This document shows positions 11,791 through 22,831 of a stretch of 64,000 nucleotides of DNA, piece after piece (the first letter of the stretch is position 1; each line of letters starts with the position of its first letter). The DNA comes from Tragulus kanchil (lineage: Eukaryota; Chordata; Mammalia; Artiodactyla; Tragulidae): the NCBI GenBank assembly GCA_022376925.1, contig JAIOJX010000025.1, positions 6,169,141-6,233,140 of the forward strand, read 5' to 3'. Under the pieces are notes generated by a model. The model worked only from the letters and a program-made list of their open reading frames with translations. It was not told where the DNA came from and did no database searches. The position numbers and the translations under genes are program-made.

Positions 11791-12056
11791 AATAAAAACA
11801 TTAATGTGTGTATTCCTTTTCTCCTGTTAATTAGTCTTTGTCAGTTAAATTAGCAGATTTGCTGAACCTCAGAGGGTAAAGAGAAAGTTTTTTCCTTCTT
11901 GTGCTTACATGGGAAAATGTGTTTGGGCATAGGAGATGCACACTAAACAACTGGTAGTAATCTATTGCTGAATAATTTAGTTAGAAAACAATGCTGGTAC
12001 ACTTACAAGTTCTTGGGAGTTTCAAAGTACATTACAGTAAAAAATGTATATAAACT

Positions 12057-12392
12057 GGGCTTCCCTGGTAGCTCAGTGGTAAAGAGTTCACCTGCCAATG
12101 AGGGAGACATGGTTTGATCCTTGATCCAGGAAGATCCCACATGCTGCAGAACAACTAAGCCCGTGAGCCACAACTATTGAGCCTGTGCTCTAGAGCCTAG
12201 GAACCGCAGGTATTGAGCCCATGTGCCGCAACTATTGAAGCCTATATGCCCTAGAGCCCGAGTTCCACAAGAGAAGTCGCTGCAACAAAAAGTCTGCTCA
12301 CCTCAACTAGAGAGTAGCCCCTACTTCCTGTAACTAGAGAAGAGCCTGCAGCAGCAGTGAAAACCCAGAATAGCTGAAAAAAATAAATAAAA
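12057..12392 (+). mobile_element. CHR-2-type SINE
   Basis: A tRNA-derived head (gggcttccctggtagctcag) is followed by the repetitive CHR-2 body with serial 'caactattgagcc' motifs and an AAATAA tail. The body differs from that of the younger CHR-like family at 27.7, 42.5 and 44.7 kb. Possible flanking repeats begin 'aaaatg' on both sides. It is moderately diverged. Confidence 0.82.
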
Positions 12393-12958
12393 TGCATTTC
12401 TAAAAAAAAAGTCTACCATTCTGAGGCTGTTAAAACATACATAAATGTTAAACCTAAAAAATCCAATTTAACACTTAAATTATCTTATACTCAATTATCT
12501 TATATATCATATTTATGATGACCATCATAAATTATCTTATGAAAATTAAATTAGCATTTCATTATGCTACAGAAACTAAGACATGGGCCAATAAATCCCT
12601 GAGATTTGTGAAACTAGGGTAAACCGAAACAAAGCAAAAATGATTTAGTGTTTTGTTTCGCTATTCTAAAAGAATGTGGAAGAATAGCATTTGTGTGAAT
12701 CAAATTACTTTGCTAGTCTCTTCTAGCACAAGGATTCCAAAAATTAAATGTGCTATTTTCACCATAATATTTAAAACCCAGATAGGAAAAAATAAACTCA
12801 CAAAACCCCCAAATCTTGAATGTCTCTATCTTTACTCTGTAATGCCTGGCATGTCACATCCCTGTGGACTTCTCATAGTAAACATGCTGGAAACAGTTGC
12901 AATATTGAGATTACATAAGCCTGCCTTTGGAGACTTGGGTTAATGCCAAAATCCATTC
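12393..12958. other. Unassigned AT-rich sequence
   Basis: No repeat or exon named. The 96-residue frame at 12653-12943 (+) has no recognisable domain and runs up to the Bov-tA insertion; rejected as a gene. Confidence 0.45.
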
Positions 12959-13165
12959 GCAGGTGGCTCAGTGGTAAAGAATCCATTTGCCAATCCAGGA
13001 GACTTGGGTTCCATCCATGGGATGGGGAGATCCCCTGGAAGAGGAAATGGCAACCCCACTCCATTATTCTTGCCTGGGAAATTGCATCAAGAGAGGAACC
13101 TGGCGGCCTACAGTCCATGGGACTGCAAAGAGTTGGACATGACTGAGCGTGCAGGCACACAATGC
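12959..13165 (+). mobile_element. Bov-tA SINE
   Basis: Canonical order on the plus strand: 'ggtggctcagtggtaaagaa' head, 'gagatcccctggaagagga', 'ttcttgcctgggaaat', 'ggacatgactgagcg'. It is diverged, with several CpG losses. Overlapping open frames on both strands here are SINE translations. Confidence 0.92.
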
Positions 13166-13410
13166 ACAATAGAACAAAAACCCCAAACTCAGAAAGACTT
13201 TTTTCTCATTTAAGTCAACAAATATTTCTTTAAAATTTCTTTATGCAATAAAGCCCACTGACTTTCAAAAACCTATGTCCTCATGATTTGGGGTGAGATT
13301 CTGAAAGGAAGAAAAGTGCGTAACAGTTTTTTTATTCTATTATATTTTTAAAACACAATAATATGACCTTGAGCATCAAAAAATGTCACAGGACTTTAGA
13401 ATGGATTTTT

Positions 13411-13438
13411 CTTTTACGTAGTTTGCTTTATTTATTTA

Positions 13439-13476
<38 letters not shown>

Positions 13477-13764
13477 GGGCGGTTTGGGGAGGGAGGGGGG
13501 CGGGCAGGCCACTTCTACTGGTCTTTCATTTCTCTATTTTTATCCATCTTTGTTCTTTGGCCCGTGTGGGCCTCCCATTGCAGTGGCCTCTATTGTCGCT
13601 GAGCACCGGCTCTGGGCGCATGCGCACCAGAGCGCCGGCTCGGTAATTGGACACATCCGTCTGGCCGCTCCACGGCACGTGGGATCTTCCCAGGCCAGGG
13701 ATCGAACCGGCACCCCTTGCACTGCAAGGCGGTGTCCTTACCCACTGGACCACCAGGGAAGCCC
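13411..13764 (-). mobile_element. Young CHR-like SINE with C-rich 3' extension
   Basis: Perfect 14-base target-site duplication (tagaatggattttt) at 13397-13410 and 13765-13778. Minus-strand order: tRNA-like head, CpG-rich body, C-rich 3' extension, then a tail that has become a (CA)n/(TTTA)n microsatellite (TG run 13441-13470 on the plus strand). Intact CpGs and the perfect duplication argue for recent insertion. Confidence 0.92.
13441..13476. repeat. (TG)n microsatellite in SINE tail
   Basis: Thirty bases of TG are followed by CGCGCG, between the SINE's TTTA-rich tail and its C-rich 3' extension. This is a typical SINE-tail microsatellite. Confidence 0.95.
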
Positions 13765-14369
13765 TAGAATGGATTTTTATCACCGCATTATTTTTAGACA
13801 CAAAGCTATACAATAAAACTATTATTGCCCTTGTCTGTTTCTGATTATAGAGAATGGATCATTTATCTTTGAGTGAAATGGAAAAAAAAAAAAAAACCCA
13901 CTGACTTCTCTTTGTTATTAAACAGCAAACCATTGTATCCAGTGGAAGGGTATCCAAGGGTACATGGAAGAAGCACAGTGAAACAGTTATTTGGTATTAA
14001 GTTGTCTTTTTGTTCTTCAAATATCTTTACAGGATTGACATAAAAATGACTCAGGTATCTGTATAAAATACAACTATACAAAGACTAGAGAAGGAACTCC
14101 TAAACGTGGGTAAGTTGGAATACTTGACAGAAGAAGCAAATCTCACATTTAACTGGCATTTCCAAGATCAAGTGGAAGAAAGAAGTCATCTCCAAAGGCC
14201 AGGTGGCATTCTGTGATGGAAACAAGACCAGCCGGTGGGAGAAGTGACATTGTTCATATGTATGATGACAGCATAGATGTGAAACAGTAGCATTTTACTA
14301 AAAAGTGTCATTCAGCCTTGCTCAGCTGACCCTTGTTGAAAGATGTACAGACACCCAGTGCCCAGATAG

Positions 14370-14520
14370 TGATGGTAGCATTTATTGAGCCAGGCACTGC
14401 ACTGAGCAGGGCAAATGCTTGTTCTCCACAGAAAGCCTCCTTGAGAGAGGAACTGCTTCTGCTGGGTTACAGTTGAGGAAACTGAGGCTCACAGAGATGA
14501 GGTAGCTTGCCCAAGGCGGG
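14370..14520 (-). mobile_element. MIR fragment (ancient SINE)
   Basis: 'gtagcatttattgagccaggcactg' ... 'gaggaaactgaggctcacagagatgaggtagcttgcccaag' is the reverse of the MIR core and 3' region. It is repeated at 15456-15606 in copy B of duplication 3. The 68-residue minus-strand frames here are MIR read-through, not genes. Confidence 0.82.
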
Positions 14521-15455
14521 CTATTCTCATTGCATTTTATTGAGCAGAGCTTTTGTGTAGATTGCCAAAGGTAAAGAATTAGAACCAATCAACTGTTCTA
14601 ATACTGGAGAGACAGATCTTTTTAATAAACTGTTCTGTTTTCTTTAAAAAGTACTTTAAAAATACAGTAAGAAAAAAGGGCCATGTAGAATGTTTGTTTT
14701 TTAACAGCTAAATATTAGGAACTGATTCCGAAAGTAATTGTGTGTCCTTGACTGTGTAATGGAGATCGTAACACAATTAAATTCAGAATGCCCGTGAAAT
14801 CTGGAAAGCCAAAGAATTAGTCTGTCTTATTTTTTAAACATGGGATTATAAATAACCAGGAAAAACTATTTAGTTTTGAAGATGAAAAAAATTTAAAAAT
14901 AGTATTAAAATTAATCATAATTGCCTAAAATATACATTCATATCAAATATAAGTATGCATATCTAAGAGAATGTTCTGTAAAAAATATTTTTATAATTAT
15001 TATAATAGTAATATAACTTTAATATAGAAAATTTAGGATAAAATCATGGTAAATTTATCCTTTTTCTTTATATGCACATACACATATTTGTAAATTGGAA
15101 CTAGGGGTATGTAAAGTATTTTATTTATTCTCATTAATATATAATCAAATATTATAGGCTTTTCCTTTAGTAAGGGATCCATGGATACAATATAAATTCA
15201 GTTTAAATCATTCAGAAACAAACATGAACAGACTTCATTCAAAGTATTAGTTTGAACTTGGTTCAAACTTTAATAAAATACAATGCATTTAAGCACACCA
15301 AAGACTGGGAACAGCCAAGGAGAGTGACATTGTCTCATAAAATGTATGCATGAACAGTATAGATGTGAAACAGTAGCATTTTACTAAAAAGTGTCATTCA
15401 GCCTTGCTCAGCTGACCCTTGTTGAAAGATGTACAGACACCCAGTGCCCAGATAG

Positions 15456-15606
15456 TGATGGTAGCATTTATTGAGCCAGGCACTGCACTGAGCAGGGCAA
15501 ATGCTTGTTCTCCACAGAAAGCCTCCTTGAGAGAGGAACTGCTTCTGCTGGGTTACAGTTGAGGAAACTGAGGCTCACAGAGATGAGGTAGCTTGCCCAA
15601 GGCGGG
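15456..15606 (-). mobile_element. MIR fragment, duplicate copy
   Basis: Same MIR as at 14370, carried by tandem duplication 3. Not an independent insertion. Confidence 0.82.
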
Positions 15607-16858
15607 CTATTCTCATTGCATTTTATTGAGCAGAGCTTTTGTGTAGATTGCCAAAGGTAAAGAATTAGAACCAATCAACTGTTCTAATACTGGAGAGACA
15701 GATCTTTTTAATAAACTGTTCTGTTTTCTTTAAAAAGTACTTTAAAAATACAGTAAGAAAAAAGGGCCATGTAGAATGTTTGTTTTTTAACAGCTAAATA
15801 TTAGGAACTGATTCCGAAAGTAATTGTGTGTCCTTGACTGTGTAATGGAGATCGTAACACAATTAAATTCAGAATGCCCGTGAAATCTGGAAAGCCAAAG
15901 AATTAGTCTGTCTTATTTTTTAAACATGGGATTATAAATAACCAGGAAAAACTATTTAGTTTTGAAGATGAAAAAATTAATAATAGTATTAAAATTAATC
16001 ATAATTGCCTAAAATATACATTCATATCAAATATAAGTATGCATATCTAAGAGAATGTTCTGTAAAAAATATTTTTATAATTATTATAATAGTAATATAA
16101 CTTTAATATAGAAAATTTAGGATAAAATCATGGTAAATTTATCCTTTTTCTTTATATGCACATACACATATTTGTAAATTGGAACTAGGGGTATGTAAAG
16201 TATTTTATTTATTCTCATTAATATATAATCAAATATTATAGGCTTTTCCTTTAGTAAGGGATCCATGGATACAATATAAATTCAGTTTAAATCATTCAGA
16301 AACAAACATGAACAGACTTCATTCAAAGTATTAGTTTGAACTTGGTTCAAACTTTAATAAAATACAATGCATTTAAGCACACCAAAGACTGGGAACAGCC
16401 AGGTAGAAAGCAGTGGGGCTATGAATGTACACTGTACTGATGTACGATGATGTCAAAGTTGTCCTTATTAAGTAGACAGCTGTTCAGTGTGAAGAAACTT
16501 GATTTCTGGCTTATCTGTTAAAGATTTTGAATGTTCTTTAACATTTAGGTCTAAGCTTCAATACACATAGGATCTATTCTAAGCATATCTATAATAGTGG
16601 GATTCACTCGAGAATTCTGAAGGAATATTAGGACCAATTTAGAACCTTTTCTCAATATATGTTAGTCACAAGAGAAACAAGTGTTGCTAATACTATTTTA
16701 ATTAATAAGAATAGCCAATATTCCAAGTGACCTTGTCAATGAGCAGTAGTATTTATGATATAGTTTTACTAACAGGAAAGTAACTTAAGCTGTGGAAAGA
16801 AAAGTTTCTGTAAGGACAAATCTTGCTTGATTAAATACACACATAAAATCCCTTCACT

Positions 16859-16888
16859 TAAAAGTAAAAAGTAAAATAAAAAAAAATT
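16859..16888 (+). mobile_element. Possible micro-insertion of an L1 poly-A tail
   Basis: About 30 bases reading (t)aaaagtaaaaagtaaaataa plus A-run, which match the extreme L1 3' end found at 7.5 kb, are bracketed by 'ccttcact' at 16851-16858 and 16889-16896. An ultra-short retroposition is the simplest reading; chance is not excluded. It recurs in copy B of duplication 4 near 17953. Confidence 0.5.
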
Positions 16889-17529
16889 CCTTCACTAAGG
16901 CTATATGCAAAGACAACTGAATACATATACAAATGTTTTGTCATGTTTCAAAAAATAAATTCTAGAAAAGAACTAAAGGGTATGAGATTATAAACAAATT
17001 TCTGGGTGAGAACGGGGATCTGATTTCTCTTGGGGATCTAGGCTAGGAAAGATTTCATTTTGGTTTTCCTGTAAACTACAGACAGAAAAAAAAGGTAAAC
17101 AATAACATTGATAATGTAGGAGCCTTTTCAAACCAAAATGCTACAGCCAAAGACGTGAACTATAGGAAAGAAACATAAACTTAAGGGAATAGGCTGAAAA
17201 ATAGTGTACGACCTTCATTATTGAGAATCACATTCAGAGAAAATATAACCCACAACATATGAGTTTGATATCTGCAGCCTAAAATTTTAGTCACAAAGAG
17301 GTTTACATGGCATCAAAAGCACTGAAGATTGTTTGTCTATGAAATCATTCTCAAAGTGCTATAGAGGTAAAAAAGTAAAATTTAAAAAATGACCAGATTT
17401 TATCATTTATCCATTCAGCAAACAACTACTGAATATCTATTATATGCAACACTGTTCCTAGTGGTTGGCACATTATATCAATGAGCAGAAAAGAAAAAAA
17501 TGCCCACATTTGTGGAGCTTCCATTATAG

Positions 17530-17641
17530 GATTTTTTTAAATTGGGGTACAGATGATTTACAATGCTGCATTAGTTTCAGATGTACAGCAAAGTTAATGC
17601 TACATGTCTTTTACAGAGTTTTGTTCTTTGCATACATAATC
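17530..17641 (-). mobile_element. L1 3' end fragment
   Basis: 'aaattggggtacagatgatt', 'caatgctgcattagtttcag' and 'tgtacagcaaagt' are the reverse of the common artiodactyl L1 terminus (actttgctgtacacctgaaac...). They are followed by the 'tacagagttttgttctttgc' motif of a second L1 3' end type. It is present again at 18624-18735. Confidence 0.78.
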
Positions 17642-18623
17642 CCAAATTGAATTTCTTTAAAATGACAACTTTTCCTGCCTTCAAACAAACTGTAGAGAAT
17701 TTGCTGTCAAGTTTGTTAATAAATGTAATAGAAGACCCAGTGAGGGCCAACTATGCTGATTGAGAAGATTAATAGCCTTAAGGTTATTAAGAGTTTAGTA
17801 TATCTGCTTGAATAACATAAGTGACCTTGTCAATGAGCAGTAGTATTTATGATATAGTTTTACTAACAGGAAAGTAACTTAAGCTGTGGAAAGAAAAGTT
17901 TCTGTAAGGACAAATCTTGCTTGATTAAATACACACATAAAATCCCTTCACTTAAAAGTAAAAAGTAAAATAAAAAAAAATTCCTTCACTAAGGCTATAT
18001 GCAAAGACAACTGAATACATATACAAATGTTTTGTCATGTTTCAAAAAATAAATTCTAGAAAAGAACTAAAGGGTATGAGATTATAAACAAATTTCTGGG
18101 TGAGAACGGGGATCTGATTTCTCTTGGGGATCTAGGCTAGGAAAGATTTCATTTTGGTTTTCCTGTAAACTACAGACAGAAAAAAAAGGTAAACAATAAC
18201 ATTGATAATGTAGGAGCCTTTTCAAACCAAAATGCTACAGCCAAAGACGTGAACTATAGGAAAGAAACATAAACTTAAGGGAATAGGCTGAAAAATAGTG
18301 TACGACCTTCATTATTGAGAATCACATTCAGAGAAAATATAACCCACAACATATGAGTTTGATATCTGCAGCCTAAAATTTTAGTCACAAAGAGGTTTAC
18401 ATGGCATCAAAAGCACTGAAGATTGTTTGTCTATGAAATCATTCTCAAAGTGCTATAGAGGTAAAAAAGTAAAATTTAAAAAATGACCAGATTTTATCAT
18501 TTATCCATTCAGCAAACAACTACTGAATATCTATTATATGCAACACTGTTCCTAGTGGTTGGCACATTATATCAATGAGCAGAAAAGAAAAAAATGCCCA
18601 CATTTGTGGAGCTTCCATTATAG

Positions 18624-18735
18624 GATTTTTTTAAATTGGGGTACAGATGATTTACAATGCTGCATTAGTTTCAGATGTACAGCAAAGTTAATGCTATATG
18701 TCTTTTACAGAGTTTTGTTCTTTGCATACATAATC
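18624..18735 (-). mobile_element. L1 3' end fragment, duplicate copy
   Basis: Copy of the 17530 fragment carried by duplication 4, with a single substitution. Not independent. Confidence 0.78.
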
Positions 18736-18744
18736 CCAAATCGA

Positions 18745-20953
18745 ATTTCTTTAAAATGACAACTTTTCCTGCCTTCAAACAAACTGTAGAGAATTTGCTG
18801 TCAAGTTTGTTAATAAATGTAATAGAAGACCCAGTGAGGGCCAACTATGCTGATTGAGAAGATTAATAGCCTTAAGGTTATTAAGAGTTTAGTATATCTG
18901 CTTGAATAACATGAGTAGGTTCAAAGAGAGTGTTAACAAAATCATGGCATATGTTATGAGAAGAAACTTCCTCTCAAAAATGACTATGTTCAGATCTGTG
19001 ACCCTAGAGTTTTCCTCATAAAATACTCACACATATCTGAAACACTCAAAAAAAAAAAAAAGTATGGCATATACTAAGAAAGAGATTATCTTTAACATGT
19101 AATATTTTAAAGAGATCTTTGGAAAGGGTGTAGATCTTCTATGATGGCTAGAGATACAAACTTTGAAAAAAATTAGGAGGAACCTCAATGAAACTCAAAA
19201 AAAAGAAAGAAAGAAAGAAAACTTGAGAGAACCCAGATGCAACACATCAGGCCCAGTTGAGAGCCTTGTGCAAAGACAGGAGAAAAGAGACGGAGAAAAG
19301 AGACAGTTCAAACCTCCAAAACAAAACACAAACAAGAAAATCTAGAGGGAATCCAGAAAAAAGTAAACCTGAGAAACATTCAGGAGATGGAGGTTGGCAC
19401 AACCTTACGGACCCAGAAAGTGATGAATGCAAAAATCAGGCAAAGTTTAATAAAATATTTGTAGTATCAGTAGGGTACTGAGCTTACAGATACATGGATG
19501 AAGCTCATTTTTACATTTTTACTTTGGTAGAAGTTTTCATTGAAAAATAAAAGAGGTAAGACATGGGGCCTGTTAGAAAGGAGTCTTACTCTTTGTGTAG
19601 CTTGGAAATATCCACGCCTAGTAGAAGTAAGTGGGCAGGGAAAACAAGGAATTCAGATGTCCTGGTCACAAGTCAAGGTCAATGGATTAGAAAAGGAAGT
19701 GGCAACTGGGAACCATTGATCGAAGACTTCAACCCATGACGAGCTGAGAGATGTGAGAGTAAACTAATAACTGAACTGATTTTTATCATACAAATTCCCC
19801 CACACTGAACTGATTTTCTCCAAGTGCATACTGGGAAGAATGTCCCAGAGAAGAGGAAACAGATTCTTAATAAAACGACAAAAAGATTTCTTTAAAATGA
19901 CAACTTTTCCTGCCTTCAAACAAACTGTAGAGAATTTGCTGTCAAGTTTGTTAATAAATGTAATAGAAGACCCAGTGAGGGCCAACTATGCTGATTGAGA
20001 AGATTAATAGCCTTAAGGTTATTAAGAGTTTAGTATATCTGCTTGAATAACATGAGTAGGTTCAAAGAGAGTGTTAACAAAATCATGGCATATGTTATGA
20101 GAAGAAACTTCCTCTCAAAAATGACTATGTTCAGATCTGTGACCCTAGAGTTTTCCTCATAAAATACTCACACATATCTGAAACACTCAAAAAAAAAAAA
20201 AAGTATGGCATATACTAAGAAAGAGATTATCTTTAACATGTAATATTTTAAAGAGATCTTTGGAAAGGGTGTAGATCTTCTATGATGGCTAGAGATACAA
20301 ACTTTGAAAAAAATTAGGAGGAACCTCAATGAAACTCAAAAAAAAGAAAGAAAGAAAGAAAACTTGAGAGAACCCAGATGCAACACATCAGGCCCAGTTG
20401 AGAGCCTTGTGCAAAGACAGGAGAAAAGAGACGGAGAAAAGAGACAGTTCAAACCTCCAAAACAAAACACAAACAAGAAAATCTAGAGGGAATCCAGAAA
20501 AAAGGAAACCTGAGAAACATTCAGGAGATGGAGGTTGGCACAACCTTACGGACCCAGAAAGTGATGAATGCAAAAATCAGGCAAAGTTTAATAAAATATT
20601 TGTAGTATCAGTAGGGTACTGAGCTTACAGATACATGGATGAAGCTCATTTTTACATTTTTACTTTGGTAGAAGTTTTCATTGAAAAATAAAAGCGGTAA
20701 GACATGGGGCCTGTTAGAAAGGAGTCTTACTCTTTGTGTAGCTTGGAAATATCCACGCCTAGTAGAAGTAAGTGGGCAGGGAAAACAAGGAATTCAGATG
20801 TCCTGGTCACAAGTCAAGGTCAATGGATTAGAAAAGGAAGTGGCAACTGGGAACCATTGATCGAAGACTTCAACCCATGACGAGCTGAGAGATGTGAGAG
20901 TAAACTAATAACTGAACTGATTTTTATCATACAAATTCCCCCACACTGAACTG
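18745..20953. repeat. Tandem duplication 5, period 1141 bases
   Basis: Copy A is 18745-19812 and copy B is 19886-20953. The 73-base spacer at 19813-19885 matches the single-copy continuation after copy B (agtgcatac...gggaagaatgtcccagagaagaggaaacagat) but with deletions and a nonsense end. It is a corrupted read-through rather than new sequence. The pair is tiled with duplications 4 and 6. A GAAA microsatellite lies in each copy. Confidence 0.94.
19200..19221. repeat. (GAAA)n microsatellite
   Basis: Short run of AAAG/GAAA units, repeated at about 20341-20362 in copy B of duplication 5. Confidence 0.9.
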
Positions 20954-22831
20954 GAACTACTTGTGCATACCAAGCTGCCATGACTGGGGAAGAATGTCCC
21001 AGAGAAGAGGAAACAGATCATGCCAACCCCAAGTGACATTGTCTGAAGTTGAAGCATCCTTCTGACACCCTCAGATAAGACAGGATACTACGGAAGCTTA
21101 CCTAGTCCTTCTGAGGTGACGGAGCAGGTAGCTCTCTCAAGATAGCTCACTGATGACAGCTGCATCGCTGGCTGTGTCAGAGCACCTGGCTGGTGCTGGG
21201 GACGGCCGTGGCCTCACCCATTCTCCTCTTGCCTAGCCAGGAGCACTTGTTTGGGCCGCATACACCCAGAAGAAGGAGCCCCAGCTTCTCAGTTACACAA
21301 AAGCAGTTACCAGGGCTAGGGTGTCTTGGTCACAGTGTCCCCTCTCAAGCCATCATCAGAGGCAAAGCCCTTACCTGGCAACTGTGGTGACATTTGGCAT
21401 TTCTTCTGTGTGTTAAGACATGGCAACCCCTTGGAATTGGTTCCTTTACTGCCCCCAGATGGACACAGACACAGTAAAGGAAATTCTCCTTGCCTTTGTT
21501 CTCACTCAAAGAGGTGAGACCAACCACACCTGAGAGGGCTAAACAACAGTCTACTGCGACAACTGTAGAGAAAGATTTTGACGACGAGGACACTATGAAA
21601 ATTACAAATTCCCTTTGCATAATCTTAAGAGGACACTTTCGAGTCCAAGATTTCTCAAAACCTCATAGCTGGGGCCTCAAGTGTCTTTATATAGACTTAG
21701 TTTCTCAAAACTGTACCTGGCTCGAACTTGGTCATAGAGGTAGACTCATTTTACATTTTTACTTTGGTAGAAGTTTTCATTGAAAAATAAAAGCGTTAAG
21801 ACATGGGGCCTGTTAGAAAGGAGTCTTACTCTTTGTGTAGCTTGGAAATATCCACGCCTAGTAGAAGTAAGTGGGCAGGGAAAACAAGGAATTCAGATGT
21901 CCTGGTCACAAGTCAAGGTCAATGGATTAGAAAAGGAAGTGGCAACTGGGAACCATTGATCGAAGACTTCAACCCATGACGAGCTGAGAGATGTGAGAGT
22001 AAACTAATAACTGAACTGATTTTTATCATACAAATTCCCCCACACTGAACTGGAACTACTTGTGCATACCAAGCTGCCATGACTGGGGAAGAATGTCCCA
22101 GAGAAGAGGAAACAGATCATGCCAACCCCAAGTGACATTGTCTGAAGTTGAAGCATCCTTCTGACACCCTCAGATAAGACAGGATACTACGGAAGCTTAC
22201 CTAGTCCTTCTGAGGTGACGGAGCAGGTAGCTCTCTCAAGATAGCTCACTGATGACAGCTGCATCGCTGGCTGTGTCAGAGCACCTGGCTGGTGCTGGGG
22301 ACGGCCGTGGCCTCACCCATTCTCCTCTTGCCTAGCCAGGAGCACTTGTTTGGGCCGCATACATCTAGAAGAAGGGGCCTCAGCTTCGTAGTTTGACAAA
22401 AGCAGTTACCAGGGCTAGGGTGTCTTGGTCACAGTGTCGCCTCTCTAGCCATCATCAGAGGCAAAGCCCTTACCTGGCAACTGTGGTGACATTTGGCATT
22501 TCTTCTGTGTGTTAAGACATGGCAACCCCTTGGAATTGGTTCCTTTACTGCCCCCAGATGGACACAGACACAGTAAAGGAAATTCTCCTTGCCTTTGTTC
22601 TCACTCAAAGAGGTGAGACCAACCACACCTGAGAGGGCTAAACAACAGTCTACTGCGACAACTGTAGAGAAAGATTTTGACGACGAGGACACTATGAAAA
22701 TTACAAATTCCCTTTGCATAATCTTAAGAGGACACTTTCGAGTCCAAGATTTCTCAAAAACCTCATAGCTGGGGCCTCAAGTGTCTTTATATAGACTTAG
22801 TTTCTCAAAACTGTACCTGGCTCGAACTTGG
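20645..22831. repeat. Tandem duplication 6, offset 1099-1100 bases
   Basis: Copy A is 20645-21731, copy B is 21745-22831, with a 13-base spacer. The first roughly 300 bases also occur in copy A of duplication 5, so that segment is present three times (19.5, 20.65, 21.75 kb). Copies are near-identical except for about ten substitutions clustered at 21284-21347 versus 22364-22430. Confidence 0.93.
20954..21731. other. Unexplained moderately GC-rich block
   Basis: This is richer in GC and sequence complexity than its surroundings and contains no repeat I recognise. Open frames of 91-97 residues occur on both strands (21345-21620 -, 21490-21783 +). The plus-strand frame crosses a duplication junction, and neither has a recognisable domain. 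It could be an old LTR, a processed fragment or conserved regulatory DNA. It recurs in copy B of duplication 6. Confidence 0.35.

Larger units (their letters stand above)
14274..16401. repeat. Tandem duplication 3, offset 1084-1086 bases
   Basis: Copy A is 14274-15317, copy B is 15360-16401, with a 42-base spacer at 15318-15359. The spacer (agagtgacattgt ... gtatgcatgaacag) is a garbled version of the flank before copy A (aagtgacattgt ... gtatgatgacag), as a noisy contig end would be. Copies differ mainly in an A-rich tract near 14886/15970. Confidence 0.93.
16725..18912. repeat. Tandem duplication 4, period 1094 bases
   Basis: Copy A is 16725-17818, copy B is 17819-18912, abutting with no inserted bases. 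Two substitutions are visible in the L1 fragment (ctacatgtc/ctatatgtc; caaattg/caaatcg). The last 168 bases of copy B are also the start of duplication 5, so the two tracts are tiled. Confidence 0.94.

Noticed and set aside
19163..20622. Lysine-rich paired frames (60 and 74 residues) seen twice
   Set aside because: Their repetition reflects duplication 5, not a gene family; the sequence is purine-rich and partly a GAAA microsatellite.
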